The notes beneath the pieces are model-generated. The model was not told the origin of the DNA, ran no database searches, and saw nothing but the letters and a program-made list of their open reading frames with translations. A stretch of 36,375 bases of DNA from Planctomycetota bacterium (lineage in GTDB: Bacteria; Planctomycetota; Phycisphaerae; Tepidisphaerales; Tepidisphaeraceae), in contig JAPLNB010000160.1 of NCBI GenBank assembly GCA_026693085.1, forward strand, positions 1 through 36,375. The letters run 5' to 3'. Positions 7,454 through 15,515 of this stretch are shown piece by piece; position 1 is the stretch's first letter; the number at the start of each line of letters is the position of its first letter. Made by a program: the position numbers and the translations under genes.

Positions 7454-8371
7454 TCAGCGGGGTTCGCTGGTGTAGCGGATGGCGAGGGTGTGGCGGCGAT
7501 CGGGGGCGACGGTCACTGCGTTGGGGCCAGCGTTGGCGGATTCGATGCAGAGCATCCTGGTCCACTCGTCCTCGCCGAAATCGGGCATGGCGATGGCTTT
7601 GGCGATCCAGGGATTCCAGAGGACGGTCGTATCGGAGCCGGTCTTTTCGATGATAATTCGGCGAGCGAGGGTGGGATCGTCGATGAAGCAGGGCATTCGC
7701 GCATCGAGATAGACGCGATCGGTTTCGCCGGCAATGGTAATCGGGGCATCGTCCTGGGTCTTGCGTTTCATGCCGTCGGTTTTGTCGAGGTAAGACGTGT
7801 TGGCCAGGCCTGAGATGGAAAGCTGGCGGACATCGCCGACGGAGAAATAGGAGTGCAGAGCTTCTTCGAAGGTGATGGCCTTGAGGGAGGTGTTTTGAAC
7901 TTCGAGCGAGAGGTTAAGCGAAGGGCCGATGGTCACGCGGTAGCGCGCGGCGAAGGAGAATGGCCAGATTCGGAGCGTGGCATCCGTGGAATCGAGGCGC
8001 AGGGTGATGGTAACGGATTTGTCGGGCAGTTCAGCAGTGGATTCGACGGTCCAGGGTTGGACGCGGGCGAAGCCGTGGATCGCCGAGGATGGATCGCCGG
8101 CTCGTGGGCCAAACCAGGGGAAGCAGATGGGGATTCCGCCACGCATGGGTTTGGCGGAGTCGAAGTGGCTCTTGTCGCTCATGAACAGCAGCGGCTTTTG
8201 GCCGACGGGACGATAATGAGTGACATGAGCGCCGTGCAGGTATACTGTGGCTTCGGCATGGGGAGTGACGATGGCGGCGCGAAGCAGGCCGTTGGGGCCT
8301 TCTTCGAAACTGAGCGTATTGGCAATGCAGAGGCCTTGCAGGTCCGAGAGTAGCTGGCCCATGGATGACAT
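7454..8371 (-). CDS. D-hexose-6-phosphate mutarotase / aldose 1-epimerase family
   Basis: A 305-residue cytoplasmic protein from ATG 8369-8371 (an ATG at 8413 would add 14 residues that look unlike the family). It has the beta-sandwich signatures of YeaD-type galactose-mutarotase-like proteins: LHGAHVTHYRP, then MRGGIPICFPWFGPR and IHGFAR near the first third, FEEALHSYFSVGD in the middle with the active-site His, and DFGEDEWTRMLCIESAN near the end with the catalytic Glu. Family members interconvert the anomers of glucose-6-phosphate or related sugars. It diverges from a lipoprotein phosphodiesterase and may serve the nearby sugar-use genes, but no operon link is visible. Confidence 0.87.
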   Translation of the reverse strand: MSSMGQLLSDLQGLCIANTLSFEEGPNGLLRAAIVTPHAEATVYLHGAHVTHYRPVGQKPLLFMSDKSHFDSAKPMRGGIPICFPWFGPRAGDPSSAIHGFARVQPWTVESTAELPDKSVTITLRLDSTDATLRIWPFSFAARYRVTIGPSLNLSLEVQNTSLKAITFEEALHSYFSVGDVRQLSISGLANTSYLDKTDGMKRKTQDDAPITIAGETDRVYLDARMPCFIDDPTLARRIIIEKTGSDTTVLWNPWIAKAIAMPDFGEDEWTRMLCIESANAGPNAVTVAPDRRHTLAIRYTSEPR

Positions 8372-8470
8372 GGTAGCGGAAATCGGCGCTCCTAGAAAGC
8401 GGGCCGGGAACATTGATGGCGCCACATGACCACCCTGTGTAGACGTGTCGCACGGAGAAGGTGAGAGAGC

Positions 8471-9394
8471 ATGAAGCAATTTCGGCTGGTCTTGGTGGTG
8501 GTCATGTTGGGCGGGTGTGGTGGGCCGATGGACCACCCGGTGGGGCCGACTCCCAAGCGCGTGTTGATTGTGACCGTGGATGGGTTGCGGCCCGACGTCG
8601 CGCTGCGGGCGGAAATGCCGAACATGCGGGCGTTGATGAAGAGCGGGTGCTTTACCTTTTATGGGCTGACCATTGATCCGTCGCTCACCTTGCCGGCACA
8701 TGTCAGCATGCTCACGGGGCAGAAGCCGGAGAAACATGGGGTGTGGACAGATCTTGATCGAGCGGACGAACAGGTGGTTTATCCGAGTGTGCCCACGCTG
8801 TTCGAGGCGGCGAAGAAGGCGGGGTACACGACGGCGATTGCAACGGGGAAGACGAAGTTCGAGGCGCTGAACAAGTCGAATTCGTTGGACTGGTCCTACA
8901 TTCCGAAGATCTATGCGCAGGATGGCCAGGTGGCGCAGCAGATGACGGACATGATCAAGCAGCACCGGCCGCAGGTGATGTTTGTTCACTTGGCCGGGGT
9001 GGACGCGGCGGGGCATGGCAGCGGCTGGGGGTCGGATGATCAGGTACAGGCGGCCAGCGACGCCGACGCGGCGCTGGGAATGGTGCTGGCGGCGCTGCGA
9101 GAGCAGAATCTGATGCAAGAGACGGTCATCGTGCTGAGTTCCGACCATGGCGGGTCGGGGTGGTCGCACTGGTATCTGGACGATCGGCATTCGCGGATTC
9201 CGTGGATCATCAGCGGGCCGCGGGTGAAGAAAAACCTGGACCTGACGCGGTATCGCGAGCTGACGGTGAACATCTATGACACCTTTCCGACGGTCTGTTA
9301 CCTGCTGAAGATTCCGCTCCAGAGCGGGTTGGATGGAAAGGCGGTGTTGCAGATTATTGATCGGGAGGAAGTGCGCGACGCGGGAGCGAGATAG
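8471..9394 (+). CDS. Lipoprotein of the alkaline phosphatase/nucleotide pyrophosphatase family
   Basis: 307 residues with a lipoprotein signal (MKQFRLVLVVVMLGGC, lipobox LGGC, lipidated C16), so the domain faces the periplasm or outer compartment. The metal and nucleophile residues of type I phosphodiesterase/NPP enzymes are in order: D37 in TVDGLRPD, T73 in SLTLPAH, D178 and H182 in GVDAAGHG, D225-H226 in SSDHGG, and a late His in DDRHSRIPW. These enzymes hydrolyse phosphodiester or phosphate monoester bonds using two zinc ions. The start has GGAG and GAGAG upstream. It is slightly shorter than typical NPP enzymes but appears complete. The substrate is unknown. Confidence 0.87.
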   Translation: MKQFRLVLVVVMLGGCGGPMDHPVGPTPKRVLIVTVDGLRPDVALRAEMPNMRALMKSGCFTFYGLTIDPSLTLPAHVSMLTGQKPEKHGVWTDLDRADEQVVYPSVPTLFEAAKKAGYTTAIATGKTKFEALNKSNSLDWSYIPKIYAQDGQVAQQMTDMIKQHRPQVMFVHLAGVDAAGHGSGWGSDDQVQAASDADAALGMVLAALREQNLMQETVIVLSSDHGGSGWSHWYLDDRHSRIPWIISGPRVKKNLDLTRYRELTVNIYDTFPTVCYLLKIPLQSGLDGKAVLQIIDREEVRDAGAR

Positions 9395-9412
9395 GGATCG
9401 GGGGCTGGCGGA

Positions 9413-10330
9413 TCACTGTCTGTTGTCTGGGAGATCCTTGGCCTTGGTGGCTTCGATGACCAGGGCGGCGAGGATGGCGATGCCGCCGATGAGGGTGCCG
9501 CGGCCGGGGCTTTCGCCAACGAAGAGGTAGACCCAGACGGGGTTGAGGACCGGCTCAAAGAGGATCAGGAGCGCGGAATCGACGGGGCTAACGCGCCGGA
9601 GGGCGAGTTGGAACAGGACGTACGGGAGGGCGAGTTGGAAGGCGCCTGTGGCGGCCACGAGGGCCAGTTGCCACGCACGCACATCCAGCACTCGGTAATA
9701 CAGGCAGATGGGCAGGAGGATGACGGCGGCGCCGAGGTTGTTGAAGAGGACGATAAGGAAGGGGTTGGCGCGGCCATCGCAACGCCGGTCCAGTTGACTC
9801 AGGACAAGGGGCAGGGCGCCGAACGCGACGCCCGAGAGCAGGCCGAGCGATGGGCCGAGCAGGCTTTGGCCGATGCGGTCGAACGCCAGCATGATGCCGA
9901 CGCCTGCGGTGGCGATGATGATCGCCAGGAGGGTCCGGCGATCGATGCGCTTGCTAAAGAAGAGCCACGCGAACAGGGCACAGAACGCTGGGGAGGTGTA
10001 TTGGAGGAGGATGCCCGAGGCGGCGGTGCCGAGCGTCATCGCGGCGATGAAAGGGGTGACGACAAGGGTGTAAACGACCGCGCTGAGCGACATCCAGCCG
10101 GCGGTGGGACGGCGGCCGACGCTGAAGAGGGCGAGCACGGCCATCGGGATGGCGGCGGCGACGCAGCGATAGAAGGCGAACGCCATGGGGTTCATTTTGG
10201 CGGTCTTGACGGACAGCCCCGCGAGGCTCCAGAGGATGGAGACGGCGATGAGCATCGCGACGCCCACCGAGCGAGAGCCGGAGGACGTAGCGGGCACGCC
10301 TGGGGATTCGGGATGCGATTCACTGCGCAT
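9413..10330 (-). CDS. EamA/DMT-family transporter
   Basis: A 305-residue protein from ATG 10328-10330 (an upstream TTG would add 13 residues with no family character). Ten membrane helices are visible in two five-helix halves, the EamA layout of drug/metabolite exporters. Half-repeat signatures include ILWSLAGLSVK with FAFYRC in helices 1-2 and SPVDSALLILFEPVLNPVWV in the second half, where the E-P motif is typical. Family members export amino acids or metabolites across the inner membrane; the substrate cannot be inferred. It is convergent with the phosphodiesterase gene, with stops 18 bases apart. Confidence 0.9.
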   Translation of the reverse strand: MRSESHPESPGVPATSSGSRSVGVAMLIAVSILWSLAGLSVKTAKMNPMAFAFYRCVAAAIPMAVLALFSVGRRPTAGWMSLSAVVYTLVVTPFIAAMTLGTAASGILLQYTSPAFCALFAWLFFSKRIDRRTLLAIIIATAGVGIMLAFDRIGQSLLGPSLGLLSGVAFGALPLVLSQLDRRCDGRANPFLIVLFNNLGAAVILLPICLYYRVLDVRAWQLALVAATGAFQLALPYVLFQLALRRVSPVDSALLILFEPVLNPVWVYLFVGESPGRGTLIGGIAILAALVIEATKAKDLPDNRQ

Positions 10331-10464
10331 GGAAGTGGGGGTAATAGCGTTACGGGCGGGCGGAATCAAGCGGGGCGGATCACCCCCGTGAGGTCATATG
10401 CCCACAGCGCGAGTATCGAGCGGCCAATGGTGACTGGGGTGGCAATGTTGCAGTTCACCGGAGC

Positions 10465-10851
10465 CTATTGGTCCTGCGAGAGAGGAACGGCCTCAAACGT
10501 TGCGCCCGGGACCACCTGGGTGTTGACAAGACGGCCGACCGCCAAGGGGCCACACGCCAGGTCGTACGCGGAATCTGCCTTTGGCAGTTCCACGATGACC
10601 GGTGCACCAGCCTGCACCACCATCTGACGTTCGTCCAGATATTTGATGCGCCCCTGGACGATTTGCGGGGGGCCGGAAATGGGCGTCATGAAGCTGCCGC
10701 CGCTGGGGACGGTGTAGACCTCGCGCGAAGCGACGCGGATCAGGCACCTGATCGCCTCGTTCACCGGGCCGGCGTACTTGGGTAGTGGTAAAGTTTGAGC
10801 GTTGGTGAGAAAAACCGCCCTGCGCCGGCGCGATTTCGAGGAGGACTTCAT
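10465..10851 (-). CDS. Conserved hypothetical protein (128 aa)
   Basis: The product starts with a basic stretch (MKSSSKSRRRRAVFL) and continues as a mostly beta-strand protein: IVQGRIKYLDERQMVVQAG, then VIVELP, then AVGRLVNTQVVPGATFEAVP. This reads like a small beta-barrel domain. There is no convincing signal peptide or membrane segment. No motif suggests a reaction. It precedes the EamA gene on the same strand with a 134-base gap, so it is probably separate. The ribosome site before ATG 10849-10851 is weak. Confidence 0.6.
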   Translation of the reverse strand: MKSSSKSRRRRAVFLTNAQTLPLPKYAGPVNEAIRCLIRVASREVYTVPSGGSFMTPISGPPQIVQGRIKYLDERQMVVQAGAPVIVELPKADSAYDLACGPLAVGRLVNTQVVPGATFEAVPLSQDQ

Positions 10852-11050
10852 ACTGATGTCATTTTCTTGGTGAGTTGAGATTGGTAACTCTCAGAAAAAG
10901 GTTGACGGACGCTCGGCAGTCGGGCAGAAAAATACTGCAATTGGATCGGAATTCCGTATATTCGGTGGGTTAAGTGTCTGTTATAGCCACAGTTTGTATG
11001 CGAAAGGAGCAGCATGAGTAAGCCGCAACCAAGCATCCGAGAGAGGATTT

Positions 11051-11133
11051 GCGCCGGTAACGAAAATGGCAGACGCGCGGGACTTCCAACCCCGTATCCT
11101 CTAGGGTGTACGGGTTCACTCCCGTCCGGCGCG
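11051..11133 (+). tRNA. Class II tRNA-like gene with TCC (Gly) anticodon
   Basis: A cloverleaf can be drawn. The 7-bp acceptor is perfect (GCGCCGG with CCGGCGC, 11126-11132). The Leu-type D arm contains GGCAGACGC. The anticodon loop CTTCCAA (11083-11089) gives anticodon TCC with U33 in place. The variable arm is long (11095-11109) and can pair ATCC with GGGT. The T stem is ACGGG/CCCGT. Deviations: A-C mismatches at the top of the D stem and at the loop-closing pair of the anticodon stem, and a six-base T loop (TTCACT) instead of seven. The discriminator would be G; CCA is not encoded. TCTTTTT follows at once, fitting a terminator. Normal tRNA-Gly is class I, so this is an odd or decaying tRNA. 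Confidence 0.55.
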
Positions 11134-11188
11134 TCTTTTTGTGCCGGATAGTTAACGATCTGATGAATAGAGTGAATACCTACTCAGC

Positions 11189-11590
11189 CTAACCCCTCTG
11201 GGACGGAACCCAACGCCATGGCAACCCCCACTGGCCCCACGACAAACAGCGCTCCATCCCGCTGCAGCACTTCGCCTCTCTCGCCGCGATCCCAAATGTG
11301 ACCCTGATCAGCCTCCGGAAAGGCCTTGGCATCGAGCAGTTACAGAACCTACCCGACAAGATGCCTCTGATCGACCCGAGCCCGCCATTGAACACCAAGG
11401 ACGGCGCCTTCATGGACACCGCCGCCGCCCGCGCCATCACCCCCGCCGCCGCCTTCTCCAGCCCCGCCAACTCCTCCGCCACCCTCCGCCGCCTGCCCGC
11501 ACCAGTAAATCTCGCACTTTTGATCCGCAAAATACATGTCCGATCCATCAACTCCCCGGCCGAGATCTCGATCAGAATCGGCGTGCTCAT
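11189..11590 (-). CDS. Truncated DUF6165 protein with unrelated tail
   Basis: The first 45 or so residues (MSTPILIEISAGELMDRTCI, RIKSARFTGAGRRRRVAEEL) match the start of DUF6165, a small helical family often next to TPR/glycosyltransferase genes in planctomycetes. From about residue 55 to 133 the frame simply reads the opposite strand of the GT9 fragment lying on the plus strand, so the natural C-terminus is missing. The start overlaps the stop of the upstream GT9 gene as ATGA. The product is likely non-functional. Confidence 0.6.
   Translation of the reverse strand: MSTPILIEISAGELMDRTCILRIKSARFTGAGRRRRVAEELAGLEKAAAGVMARAAAVSMKAPSLVFNGGLGSIRGILSGRFCNCSMPRPFRRLIRVTFGIAAREAKCCSGMERCLSWGQWGLPWRWVPSQRG
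11193..11431 (+). pseudogene. Fragment of a GT9-type glycosyltransferase
   Basis: The plus strand reads GNPHWPHDKQRSIPLQHFAS, NVTLISLRKGLGIEQLQ and DGAFMDTAA with no start codon, after a TAA at 11190-11192. These are consecutive landmarks of the heptosyltransferase-like (GT9) domain found at the end of planctomycete TPR glycosyltransferases. After GAFMDTAA the resemblance ends abruptly and the sequence becomes the reverse strand of a DUF6165 gene. The break falls at the same motif that occurs in the opposite-strand GT9 gene nearby, which points to rearrangement between two inverted GT9 copies. Confidence 0.6.
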
Positions 11591-12099
11591 CCCAGCCTCC
11601 TGCGCAAGTCACTGATTACCTGCTCGAACGCCCCCCGCCAATCTCCAAATCGCTCTTGCCGATACAGCCGCATCGTCGGGTACCACGGGCCGTCGGCCCG
11701 GCCTCGCATCCACCGCCGCTCCGACACGAACGGCAGCAATACCCAAGCCGGCACCCCCAGTGCTCCCACCAGATGTGCGATCAACGTGTTTACCGTCACG
11801 ACCAGATCCAGGCCCTTCATGATCGCCGCGGTGTCCATGAACGCGCCGGCCTTTGTATCCACCTCCGGCCCCAGATCCGCTACCGGAAAACTCGACGTCT
11901 TCAACTGCTCAAGCCCTGGCCTGCGCTGCAGACTGATCAGTTTCGCCCCGTCAACGCGAGACAACGGTTCAAACGCCGCCAGCGGCGCCGATCGCCGCAC
12001 CGCGCTGGTATGCCTCGGATTGGCTTGCCACGCAATCCCGATCTTGAATCGTCCCCGAGCAGGGCTCAGCAACTGGCCCTGCAAATGGAGCTCCGCCAT
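11587..12099 (-). CDS. GT9-like glycosyltransferase domain, N-terminally truncated
   Basis: 170 residues corresponding to the C-terminal glycosyltransferase domain of TPR/heptosyltransferase-like proteins: KIGIAWQANPRH near residue 20, the LISLQRRPGLEQL strand, GAFMDTAAIMKGLDLVVTVN with Asn where Asp is usual in the nucleotide-sugar site, AHLVGALGVPAWVLLP, and a closing WYPTMRLYRQ...GDW segment. Full-length relatives carry several TPR repeats in front. Here the gene begins 20 bases downstream of the PQQ gene's stop, so the N-terminal part is gone. It is coupled to the DUF6165 remnant by ATGA overlap. It may be a relic or a minimal enzyme; I favour relic. Confidence 0.65.
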   Translation of the reverse strand: MAELHLQGQLLSPARGRFKIGIAWQANPRHTSAVRRSAPLAAFEPLSRVDGAKLISLQRRPGLEQLKTSSFPVADLGPEVDTKAGAFMDTAAIMKGLDLVVTVNTLIAHLVGALGVPAWVLLPFVSERRWMRGRADGPWYPTMRLYRQERFGDWRGAFEQVISDLRRRLG

Positions 12100-12119
12100 A
12101 CCCCGGCACGTTCGGTTCT

Positions 12120-13676
12120 CTATTTCTGCTCAATCGCCCAAAGCCAGCCGGCGGTGGAAGCAATGTACATCGTGCCGTTGGCGACAACCGGCGAGGCGAA
12201 AAGCTTCGCGCCGAGGTTGATGCGGCTGAGTTCCTTCAGTTCCTTACCGGCCGCCAGCACCCAAAGCCCTCGCGAGGTGGGCATGTAGACTTTCCCGTCC
12301 GCCACCAGGGTTGAGCCCCAGATCTCGCAGCGGGTGTCGTGGACCCAATAGGATTTGCCGGTGTCGGCGTCGAGGCAGTGGAGGCGGCCGGCTACGTCGC
12401 TGATGTAGACCAAGCCGTTAGCAATCGAGGCGGTGGAGAGCGTGCGGTCCAGATCCTGGTTGGTCCAGACCTTGCCGCTCCGGGTGATGTCTCCCGTCCC
12501 GGTGGCATCGATGCAATGCATGGCGCCGCGGCCGCGGCCATGCTCCGGGTCGCGGCCGATGGCCAGGTAGATGCGATTGTTGAGGAAGACCGGGGTGCCG
12601 ATGATTTCGCTCATGCCGACAAAGGCGCCGTCGTGATTGTTCGGCGTGCCGCGCACTCGCTTGTCGCCCAGGCAATACGGGGTGATCCAGTCGGTGCCAG
12701 CGGCGGGCTTATACTCCTGTGGAATGCAGTCATACGACCAGACCGTTTTCAGCCGAACGGGCTTGTCCGGGACCGCGGACAACGCTTCAAACGCATAGCA
12801 GCGGCCGTCGCCGGCGCCGAAGAAGACGAGCTTGCGATCTGCGATCTTGCCCATCGCCGGCGAAGACCACTGCCCGTGCAATATGTCCTTGGCGATGTGC
12901 AGGTCGTCGGTGGCCACCAGGCGGCCGGTCCTCTTGTCCAAGACGATCAGGTTCGGCGCGGCGGGAGCGGGGAACTTGCGGTTCTTCTCCTTGGAAGCGT
13001 CCTGGAACGTGTTGCGGTCGATGCCGTTAGAGGTTTGCACGTAGAGCAGATCGCCGTCGATCACCGGGGAACCATTGGCGGCGTCGCAGGGGAATACGCC
13101 GAGCTGGTCAACCATGTCCAACGACCAGATGACGCGCGCGTCGGCGGGTTGTGTGGCGGCCGGCGGAGGGTTGGCGTCGAGGCAGACCACCTCGAAGCGG
13201 TTGGTCACGAAGTAGACCCGATCGCCATCGACGGCCGCCGATGAGCAGACCCCCATCTGGGCCGGAATCTCGTGGATACCGATATGGAAGCCGTCGATGA
13301 GGTTGGGGAACCTCTTTGGCGGGGCCTTCCATTTCCAAAGGAGTTTGCCCGTGGCCGCATCCAGGCACGCGAAGACGCCGTTGTCCGATTCCTTGCCGCC
13401 AATGAACACCTTTCCGCCCACAACCGATGGCGTGGAGTAGAGGGCCGTGCAGACCCTCACTCCCCATTTAACGTTCTTGGCGGTGGCCGGATCGATCGTT
13501 CCATCGGTTCGCTTTTCTCCGGGCGTGAACGACCCGGGCAGGCCTCTCTCCGAAGACGCCATGTTCTTGCCGTCGGACCCGCACCATTGCGGCCAGTCTC
13601 CGGCCGACGCGCTGACCGCGAAGAGCATCGCGATGAACAACCCGGCGCCGGTCATGGTTCTGCGGTTCTGGTGCAT
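12120..13676 (-). CDS. Secreted PQQ-like beta-propeller protein
   Basis: 518 residues with a signal peptide (hydrophobic core at about 8-20, cleavage after SASA). The mature protein begins GDWPQW, the start typical of planctomycete PQQ-binding-like/BamB-like proteins. Propeller blades are marked by repeats such as STPSVVGGKVFIGG, CLDAATGKLLWKWK, GSPVIDGDLLYVQT, GLVYISDVAGRLHCLDADTG and SPVVANGTMYIAST. No dehydrogenase active-site set is obvious, so it probably acts as a binding or scaffold protein outside the cytoplasm. AAAGGG lies seven bases before the ATG. The upstream leader contains a 15-bp palindrome and a good -10 box. Confidence 0.88.
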   Translation of the reverse strand: MHQNRRTMTGAGLFIAMLFAVSASAGDWPQWCGSDGKNMASSERGLPGSFTPGEKRTDGTIDPATAKNVKWGVRVCTALYSTPSVVGGKVFIGGKESDNGVFACLDAATGKLLWKWKAPPKRFPNLIDGFHIGIHEIPAQMGVCSSAAVDGDRVYFVTNRFEVVCLDANPPPAATQPADARVIWSLDMVDQLGVFPCDAANGSPVIDGDLLYVQTSNGIDRNTFQDASKEKNRKFPAPAAPNLIVLDKRTGRLVATDDLHIAKDILHGQWSSPAMGKIADRKLVFFGAGDGRCYAFEALSAVPDKPVRLKTVWSYDCIPQEYKPAAGTDWITPYCLGDKRVRGTPNNHDGAFVGMSEIIGTPVFLNNRIYLAIGRDPEHGRGRGAMHCIDATGTGDITRSGKVWTNQDLDRTLSTASIANGLVYISDVAGRLHCLDADTGKSYWVHDTRCEIWGSTLVADGKVYMPTSRGLWVLAAGKELKELSRINLGAKLFASPVVANGTMYIASTAGWLWAIEQK

Positions 13677-13707
13677 AGGAGGGCCCTTTCACATAAAGGT
13701 TCCATAG

Positions 13708-13722
13708 TGGGTCAATGACCCA
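13708..13722. promoter_or_regulatory. 15-bp palindrome, candidate operator of the PQQ gene
   Basis: TGGGTCA-A-TGACCCA is a perfect inverted repeat with a single central base, 32 bases upstream of the PQQ gene start on the minus strand. Its length and symmetry fit a dimeric regulator site. No cognate regulator gene is in the neighbourhood. Confidence 0.45.
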
Positions 13723-13789
13723 ATCAGCAGGTACGTTCCGTGCTCCGTCGGCAGTGATTTGCCTGTTTCGATGGTCTCTGCTGGTTGTC

Positions 13790-13795
13790 ATTATA
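13790..13795 (-). promoter_or_regulatory. Probable -10 box of the PQQ gene
   Basis: The minus strand reads GGGTTATAATG, a consensus TATAAT, about 115 bases before the PQQ start codon. No strong -35 is seen at the right spacing. If used, it gives a leader of about 105 bases that contains the TGGGTCA palindrome, so regulation within the transcribed leader is possible. Confidence 0.4.
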
Positions 13796-13814
13796 ACCCA
13801 AGACGGCCGCGTGA

Positions 13815-14248
13815 TTATTGCCCTATCTCATCGGTTGGCTTCACTTTTCCCTGGATCATCAGCGTCGCTCGCCCAACGAGTTTCAGGTAAAAGTCGCTGG
13901 GCAACCCCTCATACGAGACAAACGACGACTCCCCGACCGGCGGATCGTTGGTGCATTTGAAAATGGCCGTCCCCTCATCGACCTCATCGAACATCGCCTG
14001 ATCTACCATCCCCGGCCCGAGCCATCGCCCTCGGCGGCAAACCAGCCCTGATAGCCGCACATGACTTTGCCGTGTAGCGTCCTGGCATCCACCCCCGGAT
14101 TGCTGACGCCGCCGTAAGGGCGCATCGTCCGCTCGATGACCTGCTGGCGGTCCATGGCATTGGGATCGCCCCAGTCTTGCGCCCAAACGCGTGCGTGATT
14201 CCACAGGATCAGACCCCATGTGCCCGGTATCACCAGCCGTGAACGCAT
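13815..14248 (-). pseudogene. GH99/GH71-like glycoside hydrolase with internal deletion
   Basis: From ATG 14246-14248 the minus strand reads a signal-peptide-like start and then LHGKVMCGYQGWF and GDGSGRGW, the N-terminal hallmark of planctomycete GH99/GH71-like endo-glycosidases (often called xylosidase/arabinosidase). It hits TAG right there. In another frame the sequence continues as MFDEVDEGTAIFKC, then PPVGESSFVSYEGLPSDFYL, the C-terminal hallmark of the same family. The catalytic middle, roughly 250-300 residues in relatives, is missing and the frame is shifted at about 14007. The gene is dead; the two ends show it was once a single intact enzyme. Confidence 0.7.
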
Positions 14249-14306
14249 CGGGATTCGCTCCAATCGTCGTACGCCGCCCCTACGCCAATACGCTTTGCAC
14301 GTCACG

Positions 14307-15347
14307 TTAATCCGGGTACGCACGAACAGCAAGGCGTACCGCGGAGCCCAAATGGCCACTGGCGGCTGATCGCCGGATGGCTTTCCGGGGGGCGCCATTT
14401 TTCCCGAATGCCCAAGAGGTTGGCGCACTGGCCAGTGCAGATATGAGCATGTGCTGGACCGCGCAGTATGATGTGGGGCATGCGGAAGAGAATCCTTTGC
14501 CGAGCGAGATGAATTGGCCGGAGGCAGCGCTGAGTGTGCCGGCGGCTTCGATGTGATCGTCGATGTATCCGGCGCCGGTGATGGTTTGGGCGACAGCGAT
14601 GATCAGGGTGTTGCCGGCGATGTGAGTGCCGGCAGCCTTGTTGGTGAAGCCGGCCTGTTGCGCCGGGTTGAAACCCTGCGGAAGGATGAGCAGGGCGACG
14701 TTGTTGCTGACGGTGAGCGAAAGCTGGGAGGTGTTGAGGAAGCTGCCGTGGGCGAGATTGAAGATGCCGCCGCCGATGGTCACGGATGCAGCGGAACCTC
14801 CGAAGTCAATCACGCCATCATTGATGAGGTTTTCGGTCACCTCAAGCGATCCGCCGCTCTTTTCGTAACGACCTCTGCTCGTGATGGTGAGCAGGCGGGT
14901 CTTGTTGGTGCCGCCGGTCTGGTTGAAGATTCCGTTTCCCTGGGTGCCGACCGTGGCACTGCCGGCCGACAGGGTGCCGCCGGTTAAGTTGTACACTCCG
15001 ACGGAACCTCGGGAATACGCGAGGGAGATGCCAGCAAGTTGATAGGTCCCGGCGCTCGAGCTGTTGTAGCCCAGGTAAAGCTGCCAGATAGAGTGGCTGT
15101 CTCCGGCATTGAAGAGGGAACCGGTGCCGGCGTAGCCGACGTATGCAGACAGGAGCTTACGCCCAAGAACCTTACCTCGCATAGCCGGGCGTCGGCGTTG
15201 ATCATCGCTGATCAGGATTCGCTTCTTGCCCAGCTTCTCGCGAAGCACGCGGTTCTCTTCACGAAGGTACTGGATCGCGGCTTGCTGCTGCTGATTAAGC
15301 CAGTTGGCCAACGCCATGACCAGTAGATGCCAGGGCTGGATAATCAT
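14307..15347 (-). pseudogene. Chimera: transposase N-terminus fused in frame to a beta-solenoid
   Basis: From ATG 15345-15347 the first 66 residues (IIQPWHLLVMALANWLNQQQ, YLREENRVLREKLGKKR, SDDQRRRPAMRGKVLGRK) are the N-terminal helical region of an integrase-core transposase common in planctomycetes and acidobacteria. At about 15150 it switches without a stop to a Gly/Ser/Thr-rich repeat region (GVYNLTGGTLSAG, GIFNQTGG, SGGSLEVTENLINDG, GTLSAASGQFISLG) typical of autotransporter-like beta-solenoid surface proteins, to about 14465. The last 60 residues are unrelated. No signal peptide precedes the solenoid, so the product could not be exported normally. I read it as two gene fragments joined by rearrangement. 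Confidence 0.6.
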
Positions 15348-15515
15348 GGCGGGGATTGTAGCGTTCGACAGGGCTGGACAATGGACGAAACCGCCTCGCT
15401 CGATGGGCCTCAAGCCCCGGCTGCAGAGCGGGTTATGGGTCGGTCGAATAATGGCCCATTACGGGATTCTGATGGAATGAATGGCGGGGAGGTTCGAGCG
15501 GGCGGAATCAACGAG

